From contig NZ_SJPS01000002.1 in the NCBI RefSeq assembly GCF_007860015.1, positions 372,898 to 436,897 on the forward strand: DNA of 64,000 nt, given 5' to 3'. The translations under genes and the position numbers were made by a program. The notes under the pieces were generated by a model. The model saw only the letters and a list, made by a program, of their open reading frames with translations, ran no database searches and was not told where the DNA came from. The DNA comes from Bythopirellula polymerisocia. Lineage in GTDB: Bacteria > Planctomycetota > Planctomycetia > Pirellulales > Lacipirellulaceae. This document shows positions 9,340-19,321 of this stretch, in pieces; the first letter of the stretch is position 1; every line of letters begins with the position of its first letter.

Positions 9340-11280
9340 TCACCAGGAGTATTCCCCGCCAAAATTTAGTCCTTGAATTAGCAGATTAGTCTCGTTAAAC
9401 GTAAAAAGCGGCGCCAATGGAATCGGCTCGACATCCTCAGCTGGAACTCCTGGAAGCAACGTGCTATTGATCTGGCGATCAATCTGATCCCCAGGCCGCA
9501 CCACATTGGTCCAGTACATCAGCGTATAACCTGCACGAAGTTTGAGAGACGGTGTTAGTTTGTAGCCCAAATTGAAATTGACTTCCGGGATCATGCTGAA
9601 TCGATCCCGCTCGTAGTTTCCGATGTTCGAGCTAAGTGCTAGCAATCCCCCCACTTCGGGATCCGGAGCAGGATCTGTATTGGGAGGAATCGTCTGAGTC
9701 GAGCCATTGATCGAGACCTCTTGGTGAGTACCTCCGATCCCAATTTTCGTTAGAATATTCATCGACCAGCGATTGCGTTCGATTCCCCAATCGAAACCAA
9801 GTTCACCACCGGTAAAGTTGTTTTCCGTGTTGAATCGATCCATGACGATGATTTGCGTACCGTTGTCGCCAATATCTCCTTCAGGAGGCACATCGACGAT
9901 TAGGTCTTCCATCACTTGCAATTGCTCTCGCAGTTGATACCACCGGAAGCCAAACAGGAAGTCGACGTACCGGCGATCGCTGCATCCCGCACCGCAGCAA
10001 CTTCCACAGCCAATAGGTCCGGCGCAGCAATCCATGAGCGACCCACATCCGACACAGTCACCGCAACCGACGCAGTCTGCGGTGCCACAACGACACAGAT
10101 TGTGCCTTAATCCGATCCCAGCACCCTGAAACTGGCTTCGGGACATAACAGTCACACTGCCATCTAGATCATCGGACGAAACCTCCTCAGCGTTTTCCTG
10201 AGGGGGTCCACCCCCGACTGGGAAAAAGTCGAAGAAGGGTCGCGCGATCACAGGAACTCCATCATTACCACTGGCGGAATAAGTTTCGTCGAGTCTTCCA
10301 AGGAATAAATAATCAGCTTCAATGGCTTGAGTCGCGCAATCGTCAACCCACGATCCGATTTGAATTCGAAATCCACTTCGGGCGTCTTCAAGTATTGGAG
10401 TTCCACCATACAAGATAGACGTCGATTGGTTGTCGTCTTGCCCAGGATTCGGCAAGACACCACCGTCTTGCGGATCAGAAGTCGTCACCAATGGCGGAGT
10501 ATTCATGCCGTCGAACCACCAGAGCAGATAGTCTGCCCGCAAATAGGCTCGACTTGGCCGCCAGACTCCTGTTCCACAGCCACCTTGCAAATCGCACCCG
10601 ACTTGACCGCAATGCGGACAGCCGCCGAACTCAATGCCTTCTTCGCCCATGTAAATGGGTTCACCTTCGAAAGTGCCATCGTAGGAATAGGTCTCGCCGG
10701 TCATGCCCTGCGAATCAGATTCGTCGGCTGGGGTTGGTTCCAGCAACGTTTCTCCCGATTCACTGCCTGCGGGGATCGGTTCCTGGAACGCAGCGAGTTG
10801 CACATCACTAGCTGTCTTTGTTTTGGAGAGATTCGGTAGTTGCAATTGTGACGCAAGCAAGATGTCTCCTGTATCATGCTTCACCCCGACCACTTTGCCT
10901 AAATACGGCTTGAGGTCCAAACGGTCCACGGGTTCGACATAGCGGAGCACGCCGCCATAGCGATCAACCAAGGCGTAGGGAGGTGTGCCATCCGCTTTGT
11001 TTGAATTACGCACCAATTTGGCTTGCAATTTCGACCGTTTGGTCAGCGGCGCTGGTCGCCTGGTGCGCGAGGGATTTCTCGCTCCCAACGGACCTGGGGC
11101 GTTGTTGTCGAAGATCGCATCCACCATATTCCCCGCAGCCCGATCGGTTTCGTTTGTCCGATTGGTACTGTTGGAATAGGATCGCTGCTGTTGGGCGTAA
11201 CTTACCTCTTGCGAGGAGAGAAATAGCGACAAGTACGCAGCACCCAGCGCAGCGTACGATGAAAATCGCGCGACAGTCAT
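9340..11280 (-). CDS. BBP7-family outer-membrane beta-barrel protein
   Basis: 646 residues from the ATG at 11280, chosen because a GGAAGGA sits seven bases upstream and a signal peptide (YAALGAAYLSLFLSSQEVSYA) follows. The longer frame, to 11418, adds a segment without that site. After a low-complexity region the BBP7 core begins (RADYLLWWFDG, with PPLVTTS), followed by alternating amphipathic strands ending in the aromatic FGGEYSW, as expected for an outer-membrane barrel. Two cysteine-rich clusters stand out: CPHCGQVGCDLQGGCG before the core and a CGDCVGCGSLMDCC-type cluster with at least 16 cysteines in the middle, close to a conserved FLFGFRWYQLREQL. These could bind metal or form disulfides on the cell surface. 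BBP7 proteins are abundant in planctomycetes; function unknown. Confidence 0.87.
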   Translation of the reverse strand: MTVARFSSYAALGAAYLSLFLSSQEVSYAQQQRSYSNSTNRTNETDRAAGNMVDAIFDNNAPGPLGARNPSRTRRPAPLTKRSKLQAKLVRNSNKADGTPPYALVDRYGGVLRYVEPVDRLDLKPYLGKVVGVKHDTGDILLASQLQLPNLSKTKTASDVQLAAFQEPIPAGSESGETLLEPTPADESDSQGMTGETYSYDGTFEGEPIYMGEEGIEFGGCPHCGQVGCDLQGGCGTGVWRPSRAYLRADYLLWWFDGMNTPPLVTTSDPQDGGVLPNPGQDDNQSTSILYGGTPILEDARSGFRIQIGSWVDDCATQAIEADYLFLGRLDETYSASGNDGVPVIARPFFDFFPVGGGPPQENAEEVSSDDLDGSVTVMSRSQFQGAGIGLRHNLCRCGTADCVGCGDCVGCGSLMDCCAGPIGCGSCCGAGCSDRRYVDFLFGFRWYQLREQLQVMEDLIVDVPPEGDIGDNGTQIIVMDRFNTENNFTGGELGFDWGIERNRWSMNILTKIGIGGTHQEVSINGSTQTIPPNTDPAPDPEVGGLLALSSNIGNYERDRFSMIPEVNFNLGYKLTPSLKLRAGYTLMYWTNVVRPGDQIDRQINSTLLPGVPAEDVEPIPLAPLFTFNETNLLIQGLNFGGEYSW

Positions 11281-12151
11281 GTGTTTGTCCTTCCCCGTGG
11301 TCCAGCGCAGACATAGAGTCAGCACGGCCAATCGGGACTGGATTAAGTGGTAGAAGAAAAGAAAGTCACGAAAAGCGGCGGGACTGTAACAAACTCGGCA
11401 AAACCCTCGCAAGGGCAATATTTCCGGTAGATATCTTGCTTAGTTACTCGCTCCAGACCAGTCGCAAGTAGCGGAAGCGGGACTCGGCCAACCTAGCGAA
11501 TCTTCGAAAACAACGCTGTGTCGCTAGAAGGCGGTGCAAAATCTGAAGCAACTGACGTCGATTGGCCTCTGATAGCTGCCATGCTTGGTCAGCTCTTGAG
11601 TTCGGAACAATGGCGCCTGCTAGCGATCAAGGACTTCGATCATTTCCGGGCGAGAGCGGAGTAACTATTGAAAAAATGTTGCCGGGGGACCATCGAGTCC
11701 AGAACTTTTACAATCTCCCCCGTTTGCCCAGGGCCATGGAACCTAGTTACCTCCTCTCAACCTGCCCGCCCAAGAACCTCTGACAAATTGGTTACTCTAC
11801 CTGGACATCGGGTCGGACTAGTAACCTTGTTCCCATCAAGTGGGTTCAGGCGCAATACTATGGAGCGCTCTGCCTAAAAAGACCCGTTGAGAAAACATAG
11901 ACCGAATTGTTTGTTGCGAGTCTGAGCGGACTCAGACTGCCGACAAACTAAGGTAACGTGAAGTCAAACTCGACGAACTAATTGCCGTTCGTGGGATATG
12001 CAAAGTACAGACCCAGTGTCTACCTTAAAACCTTCTACTACCAGAATTCAGAACGTAGCAGCGAGTAGTCAATATTTGTTTCAACCAAGTCGACAGGAAA
12101 CTCGCGATACTTTGTGAGGCGCCACAAAGATTTATCACGAAGAGGAAACGA
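11281..12151. other. 870-base stretch without a recognisable gene
   Basis: The right part follows the 3' end of a convergent minus-strand gene and the left part should carry the promoter of the BBP7 gene. Short ORFs here have no signal peptide, domain or ribosome site that persuades me. I see no tRNA, repeat array or strong terminator. Confidence 0.5.
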
Positions 12152-14632
12152 TCAGCAAGTAATTCTGGAAACGAATAGGCCAACTGCGATACAAGTAGCG
12201 AGCATGAAGGACGTGGGCTCCGGCACTTCAGAACTCGCGATGATTGAGCTTGCCGTCAGCGGCGGCGCACCAAAGTTCGCTTGCCAATCGGCCAAGTTCC
12301 CCACGCCCGGATTGCGTTGCCACTTGAGAAAATCTGCTCCATCCACAAAGCCGTCGCCGTTGAAATCGCCTGGAATTATTTCGACCAAGTTCGCTGAGAT
12401 GTCGTCGATAAACATGGTGCCGGTCGCATTCGCTGAGCCGCCTGAGATGAACGTGAGATCGAAGGAACTCACTCCATCGGGCAGTTCTATCATCGTTTCA
12501 AACATTTCAAAATCAATGGCCGATCCCGTGGCAACAAAGTTGAATTCGAGCAGCGGATTGGTCAGATCAAGCGACGTGACGAGATCATCGGATAAGCGCA
12601 ACCGAGCCTGAAATTCTTCACCAGCGGCTACATCGAACTTCCAGAACCAACGCAACTGGAGGAATCGCTCTTCGCCGGCTGGAATATCTGTCGCGTAGCT
12701 CCGCCATTCTTCGCTTTTAGTTTGGCTATTGTCGACGATTTCGAGTGAATGCGTAGGACTCAGGGCCACCTCAGCGGACCACTTCGCTCCGCTGCTGTAG
12801 TGCCAGAAAGCAGGACGAGCGGTGCCGGGGGAGATTCGTTCGTCCACGTCGCCGTTACGGATCAGATTGTTCGCCAGCAGCGAGGCGTTATAGTCGATCA
12901 CCACATCGTTCACGAGCAACCTCCGGCCTTGGCGGTTTTCAATTCCTCCCGCAGGAACAAGCACGAGTTGCACCGCTTCGCCGGCTGACACGTCGAACAT
13001 TTGCTGTCCGCTGACGGAACGCGCCAAAAAACGATTCGCTACGGCGTCGTACAAATCGAAGGCACCCGCTCCCAAATCGATCGCAACCGACTGTGTGTTT
13101 GCAAGAGGATTGTAGTACAGATACGTCGGATGAGCGGCGCCACGAAAGGAGTCAGTTGCCAATAAATCCAGTTGGAGAATTTTTTCGACGTTCGTCGTTT
13201 TAATGATCGACCCAAAAACTCCTGCCATTGCCGAGCCGTAGATGGCAAAATTCGTCTCAGGACCCCAGTTGTAAGTGAGTGGATCGCCCGCTGCATATAA
13301 TTCTTCGCCGTCGAACTCACCGCCTAACCAATGGTGGCGTAACCCCTCGTACGAGACAGCACTGTTTGGGTCCCCGGTCCAGAACTCCGACGACTGATTC
13401 TGATTCGAATGGGCGTCCCCGTAGAACAATCGCGCGGCGCTAGCGACATTGACCATCCATTTTCCGATAGCTTGACTGTAGCGATCTTCATAACGTGCGA
13501 GCGGTACCATCGGCATGGCGGTCGCGAAGGTGTTCATAGAGAAAGCGTATCCGCGAACGTCCCCGATATTCGGGATCGTGAATCCCATCAAGCCGCCAAC
13601 TTCTTCGCCCCCCCATTGCTCGCCGCTGATCATAATCTTGGTGGGGCGAGCGTCGCTGCGATCGAAAACCCAGTTCACAAACTTCTCAATATCGTAGTTT
13701 CTCTCGTGCTCTGCATTCATGCGAGCCGCTGTGTAGGCTCCGAACGGCGCAAGAATTTCATAGTCAGGGTTGGCCGACGTCTGTTCATAATAGCTAAGTG
13801 CCCAATCGACAGCGGTCAGATGCTGAGCTGCTAGACCAGGGTTCGAATCCTGGTTTCGCCAATAAGCGGCATGCTGCATCCATGCCATGCCCAGTCCCAT
13901 GTCAGGCTCGCGCCAGACACCATTGTCGACCGGCTGACGAGTGCGGAAATTGTAGGCCGTATGGTTGAAGTTGGGCGCCGCTCCATTGGCTGTTAATACG
14001 CCAACAGCATCGTAGAAACGCTGGTCTATCTGATCCATGATCGGTCCGAGATAGGTTTCGTCCGGATAGCGATCGGCGATTTGATAGAACAAAACATTCG
14101 GGTATATGTCGTACCATGCTGACCCTCCCGAGGAAGCAAAAGGATTGTTGAGCACGACGTACTGGCCATTGCGATTGACGTAATACTCCCGCGCCATCGA
14201 GACCCAATTATTTGGGCCAGCGGACTTATCCACCCCAACAAACGTTCCTCCCAACACTGCCGCAAGCGACGCGATGGCCTCGTGAACCGGCTCACCATTC
14301 TCGCCGAAGGTGCGCGTTTCGCCTACATAGGCTGGCAATCCGAAAGCCTTCTGAAGCTGAGCAGATTCGGGGGTGTTGTCGATTCTCACGAGAGGCAAAT
14401 ACTGCCCCGTCGCGGTGGTATCAAAAGCCAACGTGTCGAAGTCAATTGCCGTCTGATGCCAGTCGCGCATTTGATACGTCGCTGGGGCATTAGGAAGCGA
14501 ATCAATCGCAGGGAGAGAAAATTGGCCGCAGCAATCTCCTGTGAGCAGCGGCAACACAAAAACGATGGAAACGCATAAACAAGGTAATGGTTTTCTCGTC
14601 AGACAAGCAAAATACAATCGGTCGCGCGGCAT
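12152..14632 (-). CDS. Large secreted protein, uncharacterised family, with dockerin-like motif and PEP-CTERM tag
   Basis: 826 residues with an N-terminal signal peptide and AGGAGA before the ATG. Residues about 50-450 form a helix-rich region with the motifs YQMRDWHQTAIDFD, WYDIYPNVLFYQ, TAVDWALSYY, GAYTAARMNAE, GYAFSMNTF, LARYEDRYSQAIGKW and RLFYGDAH. Residues 450-580 contain SIIKTTNVEKILQLDLLAT and PTYLYYNPL. The same motifs occur in the 719-residue product of 21631-23790, so the two are paralogues. The pattern of regular helices with conserved Trp, Asp and Glu recalls (alpha/alpha) barrel carbohydrate enzymes, but I cannot name a family. A beta-sandwich (about 590-740), a dockerin-like calcium loop (GDFNGDGFVDGADFLKWQR) and a PEP-CTERM tag (EVPEPTSFML) follow. 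Probably held at the cell surface or exported. Confidence 0.85.
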   Translation of the reverse strand: MPRDRLYFACLTRKPLPCLCVSIVFVLPLLTGDCCGQFSLPAIDSLPNAPATYQMRDWHQTAIDFDTLAFDTTATGQYLPLVRIDNTPESAQLQKAFGLPAYVGETRTFGENGEPVHEAIASLAAVLGGTFVGVDKSAGPNNWVSMAREYYVNRNGQYVVLNNPFASSGGSAWYDIYPNVLFYQIADRYPDETYLGPIMDQIDQRFYDAVGVLTANGAAPNFNHTAYNFRTRQPVDNGVWREPDMGLGMAWMQHAAYWRNQDSNPGLAAQHLTAVDWALSYYEQTSANPDYEILAPFGAYTAARMNAEHERNYDIEKFVNWVFDRSDARPTKIMISGEQWGGEEVGGLMGFTIPNIGDVRGYAFSMNTFATAMPMVPLARYEDRYSQAIGKWMVNVASAARLFYGDAHSNQNQSSEFWTGDPNSAVSYEGLRHHWLGGEFDGEELYAAGDPLTYNWGPETNFAIYGSAMAGVFGSIIKTTNVEKILQLDLLATDSFRGAAHPTYLYYNPLANTQSVAIDLGAGAFDLYDAVANRFLARSVSGQQMFDVSAGEAVQLVLVPAGGIENRQGRRLLVNDVVIDYNASLLANNLIRNGDVDERISPGTARPAFWHYSSGAKWSAEVALSPTHSLEIVDNSQTKSEEWRSYATDIPAGEERFLQLRWFWKFDVAAGEEFQARLRLSDDLVTSLDLTNPLLEFNFVATGSAIDFEMFETMIELPDGVSSFDLTFISGGSANATGTMFIDDISANLVEIIPGDFNGDGFVDGADFLKWQRNPGVGNLADWQANFGAPPLTASSIIASSEVPEPTSFMLATCIAVGLFVSRITC

Positions 14633-14707
14633 AACACAGATCTCCTAGCCCCGCATGATCGAATGTGGCACGGGATCACCACTGCTGAGACTTATTGTCG
14701 ATCAAGA

Positions 14708-16147
14708 TTATCGCTTTCGTCTCTGCGAATACCATCCCATTACTCCACTTGCGATCATTGCCAGGAACCCTGCACTTGGTTCGGGAACGGAGGCCAAAGT
14801 CGCGTTCAAAGGAGTGCCATAATCATTCTGCCACGCGGCAAGGTCCGTAGGGCTAAGAGGGGTGGTCGAATTTCCGCGTTGCCAGACAAGGAAATCGTGG
14901 CCATCCACGTCACCGTCGTTATCGAAGTCACCGGCAAGTCCCCCGGTCGATTGGAAGTTGTTGAGAAACACATCGCCGTTGGTAAAATCGTAATTGACGC
15001 TGGCGGTCGTATTGCCCAGGAAAGTCACGGAACCGAACTGGCCCAAGAGCAGCGAGGCAGTAGCGTCAATGAGCGTTAGTTTGGATGTTGGTGTGAAGGG
15101 GAATGCATCGAGATTGAGCTCAAGTTGTGCACCCTGAATTTCAGCTCCACCGGAGGGTTCGCTGGCGTTCTGAAAAAGCGTGATTGGAGTAACACCTCCC
15201 GAGTCTGCCGTGAAAGAGAAGACGGCAGTAGGAGAAGCAGCAAGAATATCGCGGAGGGGGGGCATGGGGTCGACAACCAAAGGGTCAGGGTCGACGCCTA
15301 CGTTAAAGGTTCCGCTAGAGCCAAAGATGGATACCTTGGCTAAACGCTGGGCCAGGAGGACTGGATTGGACTGACAATTATCACAGAGGTCCATGATCAG
15401 CCCTCCGTTCAAGTTTACCGTACCACCAGAGAGACGAAGTTCTCCTTGCGCGCCATGCTCGGAAAAATACATGTCTTTAGCCATGAAGGAGCCATGCACG
15501 TCAACCAAGCCCCTGCCGTCCAGTCCCGGTTCGGCACCAAAATCGTCGTAGGCAGGTCCATAGTTGCCGATGCGAATATCTTCCGTGCCACCAAACTGGT
15601 TGGGGACGACAGTCGTATCCCAGGTCCTCATTTCAACGATAGAGTTCTGGCCAATAGAAAGTAGCCCCTTTGTGCGTTCACCGACGATGAGTCCATTAGC
15701 AATTATGGTAGACGAGCCATTCATGATGAGTTCGCCCCCTTTCTTGGCGTCGTCGGTGATAATGGGTTCTCTTTCGCGGCCGATGCCAAACAGACCCTCC
15801 GCACCCGAGCCAGTTATTTCGAGCGTCCCACCCGACATCGTTAACCTGCCGAAATGTGTGTCCCCAAACTGATGCTCTTTGGCTGCCGATCCGACTCTCA
15901 ACCCCTTCACCTGAGTAGTGCCGCCGGAATACGTTGAAGAGAGGCCATCGTCGATGCCATAGATGTCGACAAGATTGCTGCCAGGTGCATTCTCAGGTGT
16001 CCAATTTGTCGCGAGATTAAAGTCAGTATTCGTACTTCCATCGAAATACACAAAAACTGCCCAACAATCTTGGCTGACAATAGATAGAGCCAAGATCAGG
16101 GTAAAACGTGTCATTTTCTTGGCCGAAAGTCTTGCAGTTTTCATCAT
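14708..16147 (-). CDS. Beta-repeat PEP-CTERM protein with dockerin-like motif
   Basis: 479 residues with a signal peptide (FTLILALSIVSQDCWA). The body is made of repeated glycine- and threonine-rich strands (GRLTMSGGTLEITG, GELIMNGSSTIIANG, GELRLSGGTVNLNG) like those of beta-helical passenger or autotransporter-type repeats. Near the end a dockerin-like calcium loop (AGDFDNDGDVDGHDFLVW, about 410) precedes a PEP-CTERM tag (SVPEPSAGFLAMI, ending QRRKR). It starts FVYFDGSTNTDFNLATNW, matching the start of the protein at 17551-18726 (FQFDGGGAPADDFQVAANW), so these are paralogues. PEP-CTERM proteins are sorted by an exosortase, which is not in this window. A GGAG site lies close upstream. Probably a secreted structural or glycan-binding protein. 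Confidence 0.82.
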   Translation of the reverse strand: MMKTARLSAKKMTRFTLILALSIVSQDCWAVFVYFDGSTNTDFNLATNWTPENAPGSNLVDIYGIDDGLSSTYSGGTTQVKGLRVGSAAKEHQFGDTHFGRLTMSGGTLEITGSGAEGLFGIGREREPIITDDAKKGGELIMNGSSTIIANGLIVGERTKGLLSIGQNSIVEMRTWDTTVVPNQFGGTEDIRIGNYGPAYDDFGAEPGLDGRGLVDVHGSFMAKDMYFSEHGAQGELRLSGGTVNLNGGLIMDLCDNCQSNPVLLAQRLAKVSIFGSSGTFNVGVDPDPLVVDPMPPLRDILAASPTAVFSFTADSGGVTPITLFQNASEPSGGAEIQGAQLELNLDAFPFTPTSKLTLIDATASLLLGQFGSVTFLGNTTASVNYDFTNGDVFLNNFQSTGGLAGDFDNDGDVDGHDFLVWQRGNSTTPLSPTDLAAWQNDYGTPLNATLASVPEPSAGFLAMIASGVMGWYSQRRKR

Positions 16148-16255
16148 ACGGACTCCAAAATAATTGCGTAATATTGGGAGGTGCAGAATTTCCTCGAAGA
16201 AACCGCTCTGCGGCTATAGTTAGGCACCGGTTCCCGGGTTACTTCTCTTACTCAC

Positions 16256-17401
16256 TCAATTCACCTGTGATGTGTCGACTACTTCCCCTCTATCTCGAGT
16301 TCCAAGGGCGTTAAATAACAGGATATCAACGTCGAAACCAATCGAGCGCACGGACCCATCGGCAAAGATGCCGTTAAGCCCACCCGGGTGGGCTGATCCA
16401 AAGTAGTAAACGTCTCTATCTCTCCCGAAGAAGTCGCCGGGACCGTTATTAGGCTGAAATTGGTATCCATCGCCATCGCTGTAGGGCTGAAAGCAAGTCG
16501 AGCGGATCGCATCGGGATCCCAGCCATCGATCCATCCCTTGTCGTCTGATTTACTTCCCCCCTCGTACAAGTCGGTCCGGACATACTTCTCGCCAAGCAA
16601 GAAGGTATTACTGGTTCCGTCGGTGATTTGGGCAAATTTTATCGGACGCGAATTGTTCGTGAATATCTTGTTCTGATAGTCCCAGGCACTACGAACAATG
16701 ACGCCGTCGTAGACTTGGTTATTTTTGGACACGATACCCGCGACTTCCCCATTTTTACCTCCCCAGAAAGACAACTGATTTTTTACGTAGCCGTCTCTGG
16801 TAAGGGGCACCGAATCCTGAGGGTTGTATGGAACTGGCGTTGCACAGCCAGGGGAGCCCGGCGGGCAATCGTCGGTACACGGCTGCACGGCGGCATAGTC
16901 AATGAGAAACACCTGCTGGTCGCCGAGAATCGAGGCGTTGCTCGAAGCCGCTGAGACTGTCCGACGAGAGGGACATACATAGAGCGGGATAGACTGAGCT
17001 TGTAGTTCAACTTGCGTGGTGAGGCCTTGAATTGCTCCTTGTTCCAGATAGGGTAAAATCTGGTAACACCAGTTGAGACCTTGCTTATCGGGCCCAAAGG
17101 GCCTTCCACCCGCGACAAAATTCGCAATATCTGGATAAACGCCGACTCCTCCCGTCGGAAATACACGCTGTGTGCTGACATGATTTTGAATTGCCAGGCC
17201 CATTTGCTTAAGCCGATTCCTGCAGTCAGTGCGTCGAGCGGCTTCTCTTGCAGCTTGAATCGCCGGCAACAGCAACGCTACCAGAATGCCGATAATGGCG
17301 ATCACCACCAACAGTTCAACGAGAGTAAAACCATGCCTCTCGTTCGTCGAGCATCGCTTCCTGATTCCGACTATTGCATTCCTAGTAACCGAATTACTCA
17401 T
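16256..17401 (-). CDS. DUF1559-family prepilin-like protein
   Basis: 381 residues with the type IV prepilin signature GFTLVELLVVIAIIGILVAL (about 24-43) and the DUF1559 continuation LLPAIQAAREAARRTDCRNR. The C-terminal part carries the family's His-Pro-Gly-Gly and FADGSVRSI motifs. The start at 17401 follows GGAGCAAGG. DUF1559 proteins are hugely expanded in planctomycetes; they are processed at the Gly-Phe bond by prepilin peptidase and thought to form or decorate secretion-type pseudopili. Here it sits between two paralogous PEP-CTERM genes, so it may help move or display them. That is an inference from context. Confidence 0.9.
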   Translation of the reverse strand: MSNSVTRNAIVGIRKRCSTNERHGFTLVELLVVIAIIGILVALLLPAIQAAREAARRTDCRNRLKQMGLAIQNHVSTQRVFPTGGVGVYPDIANFVAGGRPFGPDKQGLNWCYQILPYLEQGAIQGLTTQVELQAQSIPLYVCPSRRTVSAASSNASILGDQQVFLIDYAAVQPCTDDCPPGSPGCATPVPYNPQDSVPLTRDGYVKNQLSFWGGKNGEVAGIVSKNNQVYDGVIVRSAWDYQNKIFTNNSRPIKFAQITDGTSNTFLLGEKYVRTDLYEGGSKSDDKGWIDGWDPDAIRSTCFQPYSDGDGYQFQPNNGPGDFFGRDRDVYYFGSAHPGGLNGIFADGSVRSIGFDVDILLFNALGTRDRGEVVDTSQVN

Positions 17402-17476
17402 GCCTTGCTCCGTGCTTTGTCCCCAGACTCACCTTTGTTCTCTGTGAATGTCCATTTCTAGATAGTCTTCGTTACC

Positions 17477-17515
17477 GACAGCCGGCCATCCCTAAAGCGG
17501 GATGGCCGTTCTGTC
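17477..17515 (-). terminator. Strong hairpin after the beta-repeat PEP-CTERM gene
   Basis: A 10-bp stem (CGGCCATCCC / GGGATGGCCG) extended by a GACAG/CTGTC outer stem lies 36 bases past the stop of the gene at 17551-18726, in the gap before the DUF1559 gene. No U-run follows on the minus strand, so it may terminate only partly or protect the 3' end. Confidence 0.5.
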
Positions 17516-17550
17516 AGTTCCAATAGGAATGGTCACAAACTATTACCTAC

Positions 17551-18726
17551 TCAGCACGATTGCCGACGTCTTGCGCAGGTTGCAAACATCAAACTGAGAC
17601 CGAACAGTAATATCGTCGACGGCTCAGGGATACGTTGCAGGAGAATGTCCCCGACTGCTTGGTCGTAAACCACTGAGTATTGTGCACCGAGGGCACCGCC
17701 ACTAACGGTCGTCGAAGCAAACGTTCCAAAAACCTTGCCTCCCACTAACGACTGGTCTCCATCGAACAGCAAGATCGAAGACAAATTCGCCATAGGAAAG
17801 CTATTCAAGTTAACTACGAGCTCGTTATTGGTGATATTAATCGCATCTTGCAACTTGATAGCTGAAACACCGAGCAAAGAATCGGCGTTAAACTCATAAA
17901 GTGTAGGAACCTCTCCCACCAAACTTTCCGACTCGAGATTGAAGGCACTCAATGTCGCCGTCGCACCGTTCATCTGAACCTTGGCTGACCCACCCGCTTC
18001 AAATCCAGAGGGTCTTGCTACCAGGTTGCCTGTCAGCACTACCGAACCGGTGTCGGAAACCCGCAACTCGCCAGTCGAGTCTCGGTCCCCGATGAAGATG
18101 ACATGTGCATTGAAGGTGCCATTGTCATGGACATCTAGCAGGCCATTTCCCTCGAGACCGGCATCAACACTCGGGCCGTAATTCCCCAGCCGCCAATAAT
18201 TATCGTTGCCCGGTGTGTTGTACACTTTGCCATTCAGGCCGACATCAAGCACACCATGATCGCGTGTGCCTACGATCGGGTCTGAACCACTAATCTCTAA
18301 ATCGGCATTGGTGATGACAATCAAGCCATCACCGTCGGCATCGCCAACGACAGCTCCGCGTGCGCGGGCGATCTGGAAATTGTCGCCACCACCTGTGACG
18401 ATGATCTTTCCGGATGACAGGTTGAGCGTTCCATCGGTTCCGAATTCCCCCGTCATCGGCCAATCAGCACCTACGATTAGGCTCCCCAAGGTAGTCGTGA
18501 CGGCGGTGTTATGTTGTACAACGAAGTTGTCGTTGATGATTGCTCGGTCGCCAGTGCCTGGCACAGCGTCAGGGCCAGCGGCGAAATCATTCCAGTTGGC
18601 CGCCACCTGGAAATCGTCAGCCGGTGCGCCACCCCCATCGAACTGAAAGATGAGTGCCCAGCTATTCGTGCTGATCACTGAAAGGGCCAGCAGTAGGCCG
18701 AGGCTCGTTACAGAAAACTTCTTCAT
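17551..18726 (-). CDS. Beta-repeat PEP-CTERM protein
   Basis: 391 residues from the ATG at 18726, which follows GAGGGAGAAAG and opens a signal peptide (VTSLGLLLALSVISTNSWA). The upstream ATG at 18801 adds a stretch without such support. The mature protein begins IFQFDGGGAPADDFQVAANW and is made of repeated strand segments (GTLNLSSGKIIVTGGGDN, GLIVITNADLEISGSDPI, GELRVSDTGSVVLTGNL), ending with a PEP-CTERM tag (RIPEPSTILLFGLSLM) and a basic tail. Unlike its paralogue at 14708-16147 it lacks the dockerin-like loop. It is the first gene of the minus-strand run that leads through DUF1559 to the large uncharacterised protein. Confidence 0.82.
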   Translation of the reverse strand: MKKFSVTSLGLLLALSVISTNSWALIFQFDGGGAPADDFQVAANWNDFAAGPDAVPGTGDRAIINDNFVVQHNTAVTTTLGSLIVGADWPMTGEFGTDGTLNLSSGKIIVTGGGDNFQIARARGAVVGDADGDGLIVITNADLEISGSDPIVGTRDHGVLDVGLNGKVYNTPGNDNYWRLGNYGPSVDAGLEGNGLLDVHDNGTFNAHVIFIGDRDSTGELRVSDTGSVVLTGNLVARPSGFEAGGSAKVQMNGATATLSAFNLESESLVGEVPTLYEFNADSLLGVSAIKLQDAINITNNELVVNLNSFPMANLSSILLFDGDQSLVGGKVFGTFASTTVSGGALGAQYSVVYDQAVGDILLQRIPEPSTILLFGLSLMFATCARRRQSC

Positions 18727-19321
18727 TACACTTTCTCCCTCAAAAAAACAGATGGAAACTCCTGAACAGGATGCCAAGAAGAAATGGCAAGACACAGCCA
18801 AGACGCATGGCGTGCCGGCTAATACCCAAACCGCCCAAAGAACAACCGCTGCCCGCGGCTCTTGGGCCAGAAAAAGTAAAAGAGAGCAGTGACGAGCCGG
18901 CGTCCACTCTTTTCCCCGTTATTTCGTTGTGGGCGGACGCCCTGTGTGATGAGGACGTGATCGTCGACGCCCGTCATCTGCTGACCATAGTATATAGCAG
19001 TAGCGGTCAGAATCTTACAATTTCGAAAACTATTCTGCTAATATTCATCTACTTACCCAAATCCACTAGAAGAATAAGCTCCTTGAGCTACAGCGGGGCA
19101 CTATCGAGCACGAAATCCGTTGCGATTACCTTGAAAAGGCGTCCGGCTCACTGCTCAAGGCGATCGCTTGAAAGCTTTGCGCAACATTCTTATTGATCGC
19201 AAATGCTAAACAACTCCCAACGGTAGAACGACTGAATTCAAGCACTTCCGTACGTTTCACAAGGATTTCGTGTAAGATACGGGTGTTAAGTGTTCTTTTC
19301 TTAAGGAAGGATATCAATGCC
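18727..19321. promoter_or_regulatory. Divergent control region between the PEP-CTERM run and the sigma-factor operon
   Basis: 595 bases separate two divergent units, so promoters for both must lie here. No convincing small gene is present. AT-rich stretches occur near 18965-19060. I could not pick -35/-10 boxes with confidence. Autoregulation by the ECF sigma factor encoded just to the right would be expected, but no motif could be checked. Confidence 0.5.
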
